DNA of 64,000 nt from assembly GCF_004354365.1 (NCBI RefSeq), contig NZ_SJCY01000007.1:1-64000 (forward strand), in the 5' to 3' direction. The stretch is from Pedobacter changchengzhani (GTDB lineage Bacteria > Bacteroidota > Bacteroidia > Sphingobacteriales > Sphingobacteriaceae). Both the position numbers and the translations under genes were made by a program. Under the pieces are notes generated by a model. The model saw only the letters and a list, made by a program, of their open reading frames with translations, did not search any database and was not told the origin of the DNA. Positions 53,474-62,308 of this stretch are shown one piece after another. Every line of letters begins with the position of its first letter. Positions within the stretch are counted from its first letter, which is position 1.

Positions 53474-53859
53474 TATTTATCTTTAAAGGCGGCGAAGAAA
53501 AGCATAATCCAGCCCAAAACAAAAAGCAAGCCACCAATAGGTGTAATTGGACCAATAAATTCTGTAAAATTTAAATTCAAAATACTACGCGTAGCCAATA
53601 AATATAACGAGCCCGAAAATAAAATGATTCCAAAAGTGAAACAGAAATAGGCAATATTAATGAGTTTATTTCGGTAACGTGCAAAAGTAGAGAGATAAAG
53701 TAGGGCAAATGTGTGGTAAAATTGATACTCTACACCTTTCTGCCAAATTGCCAATGAAGGGGCGTCTATCGAATTTTTTAGCCCGTGAGCGCCGAAAGCA
53801 CCTAATAAAACAGCTATAGCGCCAAAAAAGGAAGCCGTTAAAATAATACGTTTATTCAT
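53473..53859 (-). CDS. DUF423-family membrane protein
   Basis: A 128-residue protein with four hydrophobic segments and the DUF423 (YgdD/TMEM256) features GAFGAHGLKNSID near residue 22, EYQFYHTFALLYLS and FIGPITPIGGLLFVLGWIML near the C-terminus. The molecular role of the family is unknown. It lies directly upstream of priA with a 1-base overlap, so both are probably on one mRNA. Confidence 0.88.
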   Translation of the reverse strand: MNKRIILTASFFGAIAVLLGAFGAHGLKNSIDAPSLAIWQKGVEYQFYHTFALLYLSTFARYRNKLINIAYFCFTFGIILFSGSLYLLATRSILNLNFTEFIGPITPIGGLLFVLGWIMLFFAAFKDK

Positions 53860-53928
53860 AGTTAATGCTTAAAGCATGGCTAAATTAATAAAATGACAAA
53901 GAACTTCTTACAAATGGATGTAATAATT

Positions 53929-53936
53929 TAAATTTG
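53929..53936 (+). promoter_or_regulatory. -7 box deciding the start of the DUF3352-like gene
   Basis: TAAATTTG matches TAnnTTTG and overlaps in-frame TTG codons at 53934-53939, so those cannot be used; the ATG at 53949, 13 bases downstream, is the start. Confidence 0.5.
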
Positions 53937-53948
53937 TTGCACAAACAG

Positions 53949-55511
53949 ATGAGAAAAATAATTATTTTATTGGTTGTACTGGTTTTCGGCATCGCCGGAT
54001 TGACGTACTTTTACTTTTCGAGGCTGAACAGCGAAAATGATAAAAATGACACTGCTTTATTGGTAGCTACCAATCAGGCTTCGATAATTTTCACTTTCCA
54101 GAATGATAAAAGCTTTTACCAAATTACTGAAAGTCAGACTTTACTACAACAACTTTTGGGTATAGATAAAATGGCACTATTAATGAATTTCAAAAAAGCC
54201 ATTGTAGATAATGATTTATATAATTCGTTTATAAATGATCAGCCAGTTTATTTAAGTGTACTACCTGATGAAAAAAAGGATATAAACTTTCTTTTTACCG
54301 CTCAAATTGAAACGCATAAAAAAATCGAAAATTTTAAAAGCAAGTTAAAGAATCCATTAACACAGGCTAATGAAATTTACGATCTTAAATTAAGTGATAG
54401 TGTTGAGGTTTATATTGGTTTTAAAAACAATGTTGTTACCGCATCTTCTTCTTTACAACTCGTAAAAAATGCGCTAAAGGATCCGAAAAGGAATGATTTT
54501 GCAGATTACATTAAGGCCAATAATCAGTATAAGAAAACTGTTTTAGCAACAACTTATCTCAATTTTAATGAGGCGCCCGCTTTGCTAAAAATTATTTTGG
54601 CGGGTAATATTAATGGCGAACTAAATTTTTTAAACAAACAGAATAGCTACGCTGTTTTAAACTATAATTTCAGTAAAGAGAAAATTCTATTTAATGGCAA
54701 TACTGATATAAAATCGGCTGATAATTACTTAAAATTATTTGAAAACATTTCGCCACAAGTTATTTCCATTACCAATATTTTACCAAAAAATTCGGCAAAT
54801 TACGTGCTTTATGCCTTTGCCGATTACAGCAATTGGCACAAAAAACTAAAGAACTGGTTTGTCGAAAAAAATGAGAACGAAAAAATCGAAAAAAATATTT
54901 CGAATATTCAAAACCAATACCGTGTAAATTTAAACACCATTTTTCCGCAATATGCGAAAAACCAATTTATACTTTTTCAACTCAGTACTGGAGAAAAACT
55001 AGGTGCAATTTCTTTATCAAATGGCGATAAGGTTAAACAATTGCTTTTAGACATTAGCAATAATTACAACGATGATATTAAAGCGTTTAAAACCGATGGT
55101 ATTTTATATAGCTATTTTGGCGAACCTTTTAAGAAATTTAACAAACCTTTTTACACCATAGTGGATAATAATTTGGTTGTGGCAAACAATCCAAGTACTT
55201 TACAGTCCTTTTTAAACGATTACAAAAATAGCCGATTCCTTATACAATCTGCTGAATATTTGGATGCACTTAACCAAATTTCGACCACAGCCAACGTTAG
55301 TTTTTACATTAACTTAAAAAATAGTGATGGAATTTTTAGAAATGCTGTACAAAACTCATTTTATAGAAATTTAAGCAAAGAAGCTTCATTAAAATCTTTT
55401 GATACTTTTTATTATCAAATGGCTGCCGATAAAAATAGATTTATGACGAACATGCTTTTAAACAAATATGTAAAACCACAAATACCAGATACCTTAACCA
55501 ATCGTTTATAG
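53949..55511 (+). CDS. membrane-anchored DUF3352-like protein
   Basis: A ~520-residue protein with an N-terminal signal anchor (IIILLVVLVFGIAGLTYFYF) and a long extracytoplasmic region rich in Asn and Lys. Repeated segments such as SLQLVKNALKDP and NPSTLQSFLNDYKNS suggest the duplicated structure of the DUF3352 family, which is of unknown function. It is followed after 27 bases by a DUF5723 gene, and the pair is probably one operon exporting envelope proteins. The ATG at 53949 is chosen over an upstream TTG that lies in the promoter box. Confidence 0.7.
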   Translation: MRKIIILLVVLVFGIAGLTYFYFSRLNSENDKNDTALLVATNQASIIFTFQNDKSFYQITESQTLLQQLLGIDKMALLMNFKKAIVDNDLYNSFINDQPVYLSVLPDEKKDINFLFTAQIETHKKIENFKSKLKNPLTQANEIYDLKLSDSVEVYIGFKNNVVTASSSLQLVKNALKDPKRNDFADYIKANNQYKKTVLATTYLNFNEAPALLKIILAGNINGELNFLNKQNSYAVLNYNFSKEKILFNGNTDIKSADNYLKLFENISPQVISITNILPKNSANYVLYAFADYSNWHKKLKNWFVEKNENEKIEKNISNIQNQYRVNLNTIFPQYAKNQFILFQLSTGEKLGAISLSNGDKVKQLLLDISNNYNDDIKAFKTDGILYSYFGEPFKKFNKPFYTIVDNNLVVANNPSTLQSFLNDYKNSRFLIQSAEYLDALNQISTTANVSFYINLKNSDGIFRNAVQNSFYRNLSKEASLKSFDTFYYQMAADKNRFMTNMLLNKYVKPQIPDTLTNRL

Positions 55512-55538
55512 CTATAATTAACCCAATTCTCGGATTCG

Positions 55539-56936
55539 ATGAAAAAACTTTTACTTATTGCGACATTTATTTCTGTTTACACCACAACCCTTGCACAACA
55601 ATATGCATTGTTCGGTACCCAATCTATGTTCGATGCTTTCGAAAATCCTTCGCAAAAGTCGTTTACTTTAGATTCTTCCCGAAAATTCTCTTCAAATTTT
55701 TTGCTTCCTTATTTTAACATCAATGCGGCCAATAGCGGAAGTAGCGACAATGTTGTTCGAAGATTTATTCAAGAAGGCACATTTGATACAAGAAATTTAC
55801 CACTTGGGCATGGGGATATAAACCGCGCTTTTGTAAATTCAAATATTTATGTAGCAACCTTTCGGATTTTTCAATCGTATAAGTACCAAAAAGAATTGGG
55901 CTTTTCGTGGCAGATTAGAACCGACGGACAAGCAAATTATACCAATGAAAACTTAGCGATTTTTGATTCGTACACTAGGTTTCCACAAGGCGTTGAGTTA
56001 AATGGTATTTTTAATGCTAGCGGATACCAAGAAAGCTACCACCAATTCAGTTTTACTTATCGCGAAAATTGGGATAAAAGATTAGCTTTTGGACTTAAAT
56101 TGAGCATATTAACCGGAATATCTTACATTGATGGAAATATCAACAATTCTCGCTTATTCATTAATGGAGATGACAATTACCTTAGAATTGGTTTAAATGG
56201 TGATTACCGAAGCACAATAACCGACACGGAAAAATTTAACAAAAACACTGTAATTCCGAATTTTAAAAATCCCGGTCTGTCGTTTGGTTTCGGCACCAAT
56301 TACAAAACTAAAAAAGGCTTATTTTTAATGGCAAACATTAAAGATTTGGGGTTTATCTGGTGGCGTAATAATCCACAACAGAACACACTTAATGCCAATA
56401 AAGTTATAGAAAATATCGACTACAATCAGGATAATACCAATCAAGAAATTAAAGATATTTTTGTTTTAAATAACACATCCAAGAAATTTTTAACGCCAAC
56501 CAATGCAAAAATCGATGTGTATCTCTCAAAGCAATTTGGCTTTTACAAACCTGGATTAGCAATTTCGAAAAACTTATTTTACAAAGGTGGCGATGTAGCT
56601 TTTGTAAACACATTTAATTACGACAACCTTTCGGCAAGTGTAACACCCACTTATAATTTCAATAAAATTTTTATGTTAGGTTTGCAGGGCAAATATCAAA
56701 CCCCAAACTTTGAATTTTTTATGGGTACCGAAAATTTGATCGGAACAGGTTACTTCGCAAACGGTTTGCTAAACGATAGACTTTCGGGGACAGGCCATAA
56801 CGGAGCGTCTTTCTATATGGGTATTGGAATAAAATTTGGTAATGTGGTTAATCACCCACAATTTAGCGATATGATCCCGGGAATAAATGATAAGGATAAC
56901 GGAAGTTTATTCAGATGGTTTAAATCTTTATTTTAG
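55539..56936 (+). CDS. DUF5723-family outer-membrane protein
   Basis: A 465-residue exported protein with a signal peptide (MKKLLLIATFISVYTTTLAQ). The mature part shows beta-barrel-type alternating strands and DUF5723-like segments: QSMFDAFENPS near the start, FSWQIRTDGQANYTNENLAIFDSYTRFP, and GLSFGFGTNYKTKKGLFLMANIKDLGFIWWR. Such proteins are abundant in Bacteroidota and are often linked to gliding or type IX secretion loci, though their role is not established. It probably forms an operon with the DUF3352-like gene. Confidence 0.78.
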   Translation: MKKLLLIATFISVYTTTLAQQYALFGTQSMFDAFENPSQKSFTLDSSRKFSSNFLLPYFNINAANSGSSDNVVRRFIQEGTFDTRNLPLGHGDINRAFVNSNIYVATFRIFQSYKYQKELGFSWQIRTDGQANYTNENLAIFDSYTRFPQGVELNGIFNASGYQESYHQFSFTYRENWDKRLAFGLKLSILTGISYIDGNINNSRLFINGDDNYLRIGLNGDYRSTITDTEKFNKNTVIPNFKNPGLSFGFGTNYKTKKGLFLMANIKDLGFIWWRNNPQQNTLNANKVIENIDYNQDNTNQEIKDIFVLNNTSKKFLTPTNAKIDVYLSKQFGFYKPGLAISKNLFYKGGDVAFVNTFNYDNLSASVTPTYNFNKIFMLGLQGKYQTPNFEFFMGTENLIGTGYFANGLLNDRLSGTGHNGASFYMGIGIKFGNVVNHPQFSDMIPGINDKDNGSLFRWFKSLF

Positions 56937-56943
56937 CGCACAA

Positions 56944-57633
56944 TTAAACAAGTTTAGCTTTAGGTTGCGTAACTACAAAATCCTTTAAATAAAACGGCTC
57001 AAAGTAGGCTACGTCTTCAAATTTATTATTATGAAAAGCGCTTTCGGCTAATTTGCTCATGTTCGTTGCCGAGTTGAAATTATCTAGGTTGAATTTTGAA
57101 TTTGAGTGATTCAATGTAATGGCACATTTTTCTGCTCCATCGCCAATAAAGGTTAGCTCGCTTGCGGTTAGGAAATTTGAATAACTCTCTGCATCGATAA
57201 TTTTTGCACTTGTTGGCTCCAAAACATTCAACTTTGCATCAAAAACCGAAGTGTAAACTTCCATCCTTCGTGCATCAATCATCGGCGTAACCAAGCCTTT
57301 ATAATCTGTATGCTGTTCCAAAAAGCCCGCAGCCATCATCAATAAGGTTTCTATCGCAATTAACGGAATATCTAAAGCGAAACAAATACCCTTAGCCGAT
57401 GACACACCAATTCTTAATCCTGTGTAAGAACCTGGCCCCTTACTTACGCAAACCGCATCCAGATCTTTATATTCCAAAAGTGAATTTTTAATCACCTCAT
57501 CAATAAATAACGTTAAATTACTGGCATGCAGGCTTTGTCCGCTTTCTTCTTTAAGTGCCACAACATTTCCATCAACTGATAAAGCAACAGAACACACCTT
57601 GGTAGCGGTTTCGATTAAAAGTATTTTAGCCAT
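56944..57633 (-). CDS. tsaB: tRNA threonylcarbamoyladenosine protein TsaB
   Basis: TsaB is the scaffold partner of TsaD in forming t6A37 in ANN-decoding tRNAs. The 229-residue ASKHA-fold protein has LLIETATKVCSVALS at the start, the family signature VSKGPGSYTGLRIGVSSAKG near residues 60-80, and MIDARRMEVYTSVFD. Length is normal. Its C-terminus converges on the DUF5723 gene. Upstream is a short tandem-repeat tract (57674-57715) and then yidD. Confidence 0.93.
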   Translation of the reverse strand: MAKILLIETATKVCSVALSVDGNVVALKEESGQSLHASNLTLFIDEVIKNSLLEYKDLDAVCVSKGPGSYTGLRIGVSSAKGICFALDIPLIAIETLLMMAAGFLEQHTDYKGLVTPMIDARRMEVYTSVFDAKLNVLEPTSAKIIDAESYSNFLTASELTFIGDGAEKCAITLNHSNSKFNLDNFNSATNMSKLAESAFHNNKFEDVAYFEPFYLKDFVVTQPKAKLV

Positions 57634-57673
57634 TTTTTTTAGTGTTGAGTGATGAGATGTGAGAATTGAGAAA

Positions 57674-57715
57674 TTAGATGTGAGAAGTTAGATGTGAGAA
57701 GTTAGATTTGAGATA
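57674..57715. repeat. 14-bp tandem repeat upstream of tsaB
   Basis: Three units of 14 bp: ttagatgtgagaag at 57674-57687 and 57688-57701, and a slightly diverged ttagatttgagata at 57702-57715, with weaker related sequence to the left (gatgagatgtgagaattgag). It occupies the gap between yidD and tsaB. Copy number could vary between strains. Confidence 0.75.
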
Positions 57716-57724
57716 GCAATTATA

Positions 57725-57955
57725 CTATGGAACTGGGTCGTGCCCATGTTTACCCCAAGGATGGCAACGCCCTATTCTTTTTAAAGTTAACCAACCACCC
57801 TTAAACGGCCCATGCTTTTTTATAGCTTCTACGCCATATTGCGAGCAGGTTGGCGTAAACCTACAATTGCCACCGAGCATTGGCGAAATTGCGAATTGGT
57901 AAATCTTAATAAGTAAAAGAAAAAACCATCCAAATAATTTATTAATTAATTTCAT
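57725..57955 (-). CDS. yidD: membrane protein insertion efficiency factor YidD
   Basis: A 76-residue membrane-associated protein with one N-terminal hydrophobic helix ([17 protein letters not shown]) and the conserved [40 protein letters not shown] core. YidD assists YidC in inserting membrane proteins. The ATG at 57955 is chosen over an upstream TTG. The gene overlaps the end of rnpA by 14 bases, as in the classic rpmH-rnpA-yidD order; yidC itself is not adjacent here. Confidence 0.93.
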   Translation of the reverse strand: MKLINKLFGWFFLLLIKIYQFAISPMLGGNCRFTPTCSQYGVEAIKKHGPFKGGWLTLKRIGRCHPWGKHGHDPVP

Positions 57956-58337
57956 TTGGCGCAATTAAACTAAAAAAACGTTTAAATGTTGCCAACATTT
58001 TCTTGGCTAAAAAATCATATTCATATTTCTCTTTGCCCACAAAATGTAAAGAAAAAAGAAGTAATCCTTTATCTGTCGGTATTTTTGAATAAAAATAGTC
58101 TTGTTTACTTAAGCGGTAGGCTTCTCTAATTCTGCGTTTTAGCAAATTGCGATCTACGGCTCTTTTATACCTTTTTTTTGGAACATTGATTACAACTTGA
58201 ACTGGAAAATCAGCTGTAGCATCAACAAAAAGATACGAAATACGAAATGGATATAATAAAAAAGAAGAACCGCTTTTAAACAACAGGTCTAAATGTTTCC
58301 TGCTGCATAACCGTTCTTCTTTCTTAAATGAGTACAT
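57942..58337 (-). CDS. rnpA: ribonuclease P protein component
   Basis: RnpA is the protein subunit of RNase P, which trims tRNA 5' ends. The 131-residue basic protein has [17 protein letters not shown] at the start, VPVQ-like strand [31 protein letters not shown] containing the RNR-type motif ([15 protein letters not shown]), diagnostic for the family. It follows rpmH by 65 bases and overlaps yidD. Confidence 0.95.
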   Translation of the reverse strand: MYSFKKEERLCSRKHLDLLFKSGSSFLLYPFRISYLFVDATADFPVQVVINVPKKRYKRAVDRNLLKRRIREAYRLSKQDYFYSKIPTDKGLLLFSLHFVGKEKYEYDFLAKKMLATFKRFFSLIAPNEIN

Positions 58338-58402
58338 ATATTTTTGATTGTAAAATGCAGATTTGACCTGCCAATTCCGAATTAACGGAAAGCAATCAAA
58401 AA

Positions 58403-58561
58403 TTAAGCTTTATGCTTGCGCTCGTCTGAAACTGTTAATCTACTTCTTCCTTTAGCACGACGTGATGCTAATACTCGTCTGCCGTTAGCTGTTGCCATTC
58501 TTTCGCGGAAGCCGTGTTTGTTTCTTCTCTTTCTTTGCGAAGGTTGGTATGTTCTTTTCAT
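58403..58561 (-). CDS. rpmH: 50S ribosomal protein L34
   Basis: A 52-residue basic protein, [20 protein letters not shown] followed by [19 protein letters not shown], the invariant L34 sequence. It is the first gene of rpmH-rnpA-yidD. A -7 box at 58603-58610 lies about 42 bases upstream. Unlike many bacteria, dnaA and the replication origin do not adjoin this cluster. Confidence 0.97.
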   Translation of the reverse strand: MKRTYQPSQRKRRNKHGFRERMATANGRRVLASRRAKGRSRLTVSDERKHKA

Positions 58562-58602
58562 GACTGTATATTATCTTATTATAATTTCAAAATTAAGAGG
58601 TG

Positions 58603-58610
58603 CAAATATA
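58603..58610 (-). promoter_or_regulatory. -7 box of rpmH-rnpA-yidD
   Basis: TATATTTG on the minus strand fits TAnnTTTG, with the start codon 42 bases downstream. Confidence 0.5.
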
Positions 58611-58758
58611 TAGCGATTTCTCTACAAATGCAAGCGCAAACCATTTTATTTTTTTAAAGTTTCTAAATCGCAACCCTTGTTGGCAAATGTAGCATTTCTT
58701 TCGGAATTAGACTTTGTAAATTGTGCCCTAATTTAGCGTTGTGCAATTTAACAACCTT

Positions 58759-59493
58759 TTACAGCCCTAGTAAAACTTTAAGTTTTGCGTAGCCTGTTTT
58801 ACTTACGGGCAACCAAATATCTGATTTTAATAACACTACATAACTATCTTTTTCTTTTAATTCTATTTTAGTTATTTGCGCAACATTGATGATATACGAA
58901 CGGTGGATGCGGATAAATTGACTACTATCCAAAGTTTGCTCGAAAAACGCCATGGTTTTATTTTTATAATAATTCCCCGAAACTGTATTTAGTTTCACGT
59001 AATCATCATCGGCTTCAAAGTAATGGATATCGGCAATTGGGATAATTTTAATTACCCCATCTTTTTTAACCACTACCCTAGTTTTTTGCATTGGATTTAG
59101 CGCAGCGGCATCCAAAACTGCTTCAGTTCGATCAAGCTGAGCAAGCCTTAGCGGTAATTTTTTAATAGCCAAATCAAACCGCTGTTTATCTATCGGCTTA
59201 AGTAAATAATCTACTGCGTTAACTTCGAAAGCTTTAATGGCGAATTCATCATAAGCCGTAGCAAAAATTACAGCGGGTTTTTCATCCACCAATTCTAACA
59301 TTTCGAAACCGTTTATTTTGGGCATCTGAATATCCAAAAAAATTAAATCAGGCTTAAGCAAACTTATCGCTTTCAACCCCTCATATCCATCGGCACACTC
59401 ACCCACAATTTGAATTTCAGGGTAATCGGCAATATAATGTTTAACAATATCTCGAGCCAGTGGCTCATCATCAATCAATACTGCTCTGATCAT
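58759..59493 (-). CDS. LytTR-family response regulator
   Basis: A 244-residue regulator: receiver domain with D8-D9, phospho-acceptor D54 (LIFLDIQMPKINGFE), and a C-terminal LytTR DNA-binding domain (about 140-244) with VVKKDGVIKIIPIADIHYFEADDDYVKLNTVSG and FIRIHRSYIINVAQI. Members bind direct repeats in target promoters. It overlaps the end of the kinase gene by 23 bases, forming a coupled two-component system. Confidence 0.93.
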   Translation of the reverse strand: MIRAVLIDDEPLARDIVKHYIADYPEIQIVGECADGYEGLKAISLLKPDLIFLDIQMPKINGFEMLELVDEKPAVIFATAYDEFAIKAFEVNAVDYLLKPIDKQRFDLAIKKLPLRLAQLDRTEAVLDAAALNPMQKTRVVVKKDGVIKIIPIADIHYFEADDDYVKLNTVSGNYYKNKTMAFFEQTLDSSQFIRIHRSYIINVAQITKIELKEKDSYVVLLKSDIWLPVSKTGYAKLKVLLGL

Positions 59494-60529
59494 TTTTTTG
59501 AGGGATTTTTAAGATTGTAATATATAAATTATTATCGACCGCTTGGGTTTGCAGCAAATTTTGATCTGCAAAAAGTAAATATAAGCGTCTTTTTATAGAA
59601 GTTAACCCAAAACCTGTACCGCCAGTTGCTTTCATCTCCGCATCGAAAGGGTTTTGCACTGTAATTTGCAAAAAATTAGGAATGGAAACTACATCAATCT
59701 TGATCGTTACTTTGGCTGATGTATTGTACAAGCCAAATTTAATTGCATTTTCTACAATAGGCTGCAGTAATGTTCCTGGTAACGAAAGATTTAGGGTGTC
59801 TTCATCAATATTAATATCAAGATTTAATCGATGGCTAAACCTTACTTTTTCAATATCTAAATATAGTTGAATATATTCCATTTCTTCGGCAACATTTACC
59901 CAAATATCATCATCTCGTTTAAGCGTACCTCGCAAAAAAGAAGCAAGTTTGGTAATCATTACACCAGCCTCACTTGGGTTAATCATCGTTAAAGCGAAAA
60001 CCGAATTTAAACTGTTAAACAAAAAGTGTGGTTGCAATTGATGCCTTAATTTATTCAATTCTGCTTCTTTGGCTAATTTTTGAGCTGTAAATAAACGTTC
60101 TCTCATTTCAGATTCTTCACCTAAACGATACCAAAGAATATTAGCCATTGCGCACCAAGCGAGGAATACGAAACATAGCACACCTCTAAAAGCCAATGAA
60201 AAATCGTAAAAACTGCGGTAATTATCGGCACTAGAAAAGAAATACAACAATAAATATTTCGCCAAAAAAATGATAATCAATGTAAGCGCTAAAGTTATAC
60301 TCAGCACATACATTACTCTTTCTTTTTTGGGCTGATAATACCCCATCATGTTGCTAAGGCCAATACAAGCCAACAGCAAAAATATGTTATTAACCATGCC
60401 ATCGACTACGGAAACAAGCCAATTGAAATGCACAACATAATGAAGTGTGAGCAAACTTATTGCGGTAAAAACCAAAGCAGTTGCCAAGGTTGCTTTTTGT
60501 ATTTTCGGGATAGATAGAGGTCTTACCAT
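59471..60529 (-). CDS. LytS-type sensor histidine kinase
   Basis: A 352-residue membrane kinase with four predicted spans in the first ~135 residues, then a His_kinase domain with LRHQLQPHFLFNSLNSVFA (H168) and a GHKL ATPase domain (LLQPIVENAIKFGLYN and GGTGFGLTSIKRRL). It is the sensor of the LytTR regulator, whose start overlaps its 3' end by 23 bases. The signal is unknown; there are no extracytoplasmic loops of note. The neighbouring LiaF-like gene upstream could be functionally linked. Confidence 0.92.
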   Translation of the reverse strand: MVRPLSIPKIQKATLATALVFTAISLLTLHYVVHFNWLVSVVDGMVNNIFLLLACIGLSNMMGYYQPKKERVMYVLSITLALTLIIIFLAKYLLLYFFSSADNYRSFYDFSLAFRGVLCFVFLAWCAMANILWYRLGEESEMRERLFTAQKLAKEAELNKLRHQLQPHFLFNSLNSVFALTMINPSEAGVMITKLASFLRGTLKRDDDIWVNVAEEMEYIQLYLDIEKVRFSHRLNLDINIDEDTLNLSLPGTLLQPIVENAIKFGLYNTSAKVTIKIDVVSIPNFLQITVQNPFDAEMKATGGTGFGLTSIKRRLYLLFADQNLLQTQAVDNNLYITILKIPQKNDQSSID

Positions 60530-60643
60530 AAAAGATTTATATTGGATTAATTTGACGGAGCGGCTTTTTCTAACACTACCTTAATTTTATAAAGGTTGTA
60601 TTTGAATTGATGGCCAAAAAAAGTTGATATTTAAAGGATGAGT

Positions 60644-61405
60644 TTAAAAACTTTTCACTTCTATGCCACCAAAAAATGCAGATCCAGCCAAAACCAAAGT
60701 TTTTAAAGGAACATCACTATTTGGCATGTTGTGCCCTCTTTTATCTTCTACACTACCAAAAACTGCAGTTACATTAGATTTTATTGCCCATCCTGGAGGT
60801 ACAATTAATTTAATGCCGCCAAAAATTGCAGTTACATCCAAACAAACAGTGTCTGCAAAATCCGATTGGGTAAAGTTGATATCGGCTCCGCCAAATACCG
60901 CTATGATACTGCCTCCGTTAAATTGTTTGCTATAAACCGTTTGTTGAGATCCTCCAAAAACCGCAACAACATCAATCACCGCATTATCATTAATACCTGC
61001 ATCAGCGTTTCCGTTCGTATTGTAATTCGCTCCAGCAGAACCAAATTTTTGGTTAATTCGATCTTTAAATCTATTTCTTGTGCCGTCTTTAGATTTAAAA
61101 ATCACGAATGCGCCCAACGCCACCAAACCTAAACCCACGCCATATTTCGAAGCATCAAAATCAAATCCAGGTATTGCATCAATTGTAAATAAAGCACCAA
61201 TAATAATTAATGCCAACCACGCACCACCTCTAAAATTTCTTTTAACACCGATATAAAAACCCAAACATAGTAGAAATGTGTACCAACCGAAAACCCAGTT
61301 CGGAACATTTATACCTATTGCTGGTAATAAAAACACCAGACCTACAATTAAAATGATTAGTCCTCTAAGTACTTGGCGCTTATTGTTATTTTGAATATTT
61401 TCCAT
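60644..61405 (-). CDS. LiaF/DUF5668-like membrane protein
   Basis: A 253-residue protein with four hydrophobic segments in the first half (VLRGLIILIVGLVFLLPAIG ... WVFGWYTFLLCLGFYIGV ... GGAWLALIIIGALFTIDAI ... GLGLVALGAFVIF) followed by a beta-repeat domain with several copies of a VFGG pattern (VVAVFGGSQQ, IIAVFGGADI, VTAIFGGIKL, VTAVFGSVED, AFFGGIEV). This is the plan of LiaF-like cell-wall stress proteins. The ATG at 61405 is preferred because a -7 box lies at 61428-61435, just downstream of an earlier in-frame start. It is upstream of the LytS/LytTR genes on the same strand. Confidence 0.82.
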   Translation of the reverse strand: MENIQNNNKRQVLRGLIILIVGLVFLLPAIGINVPNWVFGWYTFLLCLGFYIGVKRNFRGGAWLALIIIGALFTIDAIPGFDFDASKYGVGLGLVALGAFVIFKSKDGTRNRFKDRINQKFGSAGANYNTNGNADAGINDNAVIDVVAVFGGSQQTVYSKQFNGGSIIAVFGGADINFTQSDFADTVCLDVTAIFGGIKLIVPPGWAIKSNVTAVFGSVEDKRGHNMPNSDVPLKTLVLAGSAFFGGIEVKSF

Positions 61406-61427
61406 TGTCTTTCTTTTTATTATACAC

Positions 61428-61435
61428 CAAAAGTA
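61428..61435 (-). promoter_or_regulatory. -7 box of the LiaF-like gene
   Basis: TACTTTTG on the minus strand fits TAnnTTTG and supports the start codon at 61405. Confidence 0.45.
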
Positions 61436-61655
61436 TCCATAGCGCAAGAAATAGCATATAGTGTAACGCCTAAAATGAGGTATTTATCGGTAAAACCCCA
61501 ATTTTGATCGGTGAATGAAATTTAGAGGCATCAGCTTTTGCCAGATATAGGTGTTATTTTAGATGGGGATATTTGAGGCGCAAAAATATCTTAGCCTTAT
61601 GAGGCATATTACCCAAGATAATTCAGAAACAGGGGTAACTTTAGCATGCAAAAGT

Positions 61656-61692
61656 AAAAAAAATGCCGATTGAAAGGATTAATCGGCATTTT
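61656..61692 (-). terminator. terminator of mscL
   Basis: aaaatgccgatt (61660-61671) pairs perfectly with aatcggcatttt (61681-61692). The A-run to the left gives a U-run for the minus-strand mscL transcript, whose stop lies 12 bases away. Confidence 0.85.
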
Positions 61693-61703
61693 AGTTAGAA
61701 ATA

Positions 61704-62141
61704 TTAAGATTTAACTTTAAGCAAATCTCTGATTTCAGTTAACAAAACTTCTTCTGATGTTGGTACAGGTGGCGCAGCTGCAGCAACAGCTTCTTCTTTA
61801 CGCTTCATAGAATTAATTGCTTTAACCATCATAAAAATAACCAAAGCAAGTAAGATGAAGTTAATGGCTACAGTAATAAAATTACCATAAGCAAAAATTG
61901 CAGCACCATCCACTTTTCGTGCATCAACTAATGCAGCACCTTGTGGCACAGCACCTCTTAAAACCACATACATGTTGCTAAAATCTGGTTTTCCAATTAT
62001 TGCAGCAACAAGAGGCATAACTAAATCGTTTACCACGCTATCTATAATTTTACCAAATGCACCACCGATGATTACACCGATAGCCAAATCCATTACATTG
62101 CCTTTAATGGCAAACTCTTTAAATTCCTTTACAAAACCCAT
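61704..62141 (-). CDS. mscL: large-conductance mechanosensitive channel
   Basis: MscL opens under strong membrane tension to release solutes. The 145-residue protein has the N-terminal amphipathic [45 protein letters not shown] (first pore helix with the glycine-alanine-rich face), a periplasmic loop, a second span ([22 protein letters not shown]) and a charged cytoplasmic helix. Length is typical. It has its own terminator. Confidence 0.96.
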   Translation of the reverse strand: MGFVKEFKEFAIKGNVMDLAIGVIIGGAFGKIIDSVVNDLVMPLVAAIIGKPDFSNMYVVLRGAVPQGAALVDARKVDGAAIFAYGNFITVAINFILLALVIFMMVKAINSMKRKEEAVAAAAPPVPTSEEVLLTEIRDLLKVKS

Positions 62142-62272
62142 AGTTAATTAAAATTTAGTTTATTTATCATAAATGTAGTAAAGATTCAACTATATTCAAA
62201 TATTCTAGTAAAATTACACGTTTATCATTCAGCCAAATGAAGCATTGCAAAGAAAATTTGAAATGATTTGTT

Positions 62273-62280
62273 TATTTTTG
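62273..62280 (+). promoter_or_regulatory. -7 box of rpoN
   Basis: TATTTTTG fits TAnnTTTG exactly, 28 bases before the rpoN ATG. Confidence 0.5.
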
Positions 62281-62308
62281 TCTCAATTCCTTATTTTTTT
62301 TTTAAAAT

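Noticed and set aside
53934..53948. TTG at 53934 as the start of the DUF3352-like gene
   Set aside because: It lies within the TAAATTTG box; the ATG at 53949 begins directly before the signal anchor.
58416..58613. plus-strand frame over rpmH
   Set aside because: It is the antisense shadow of the unmistakable L34 gene.
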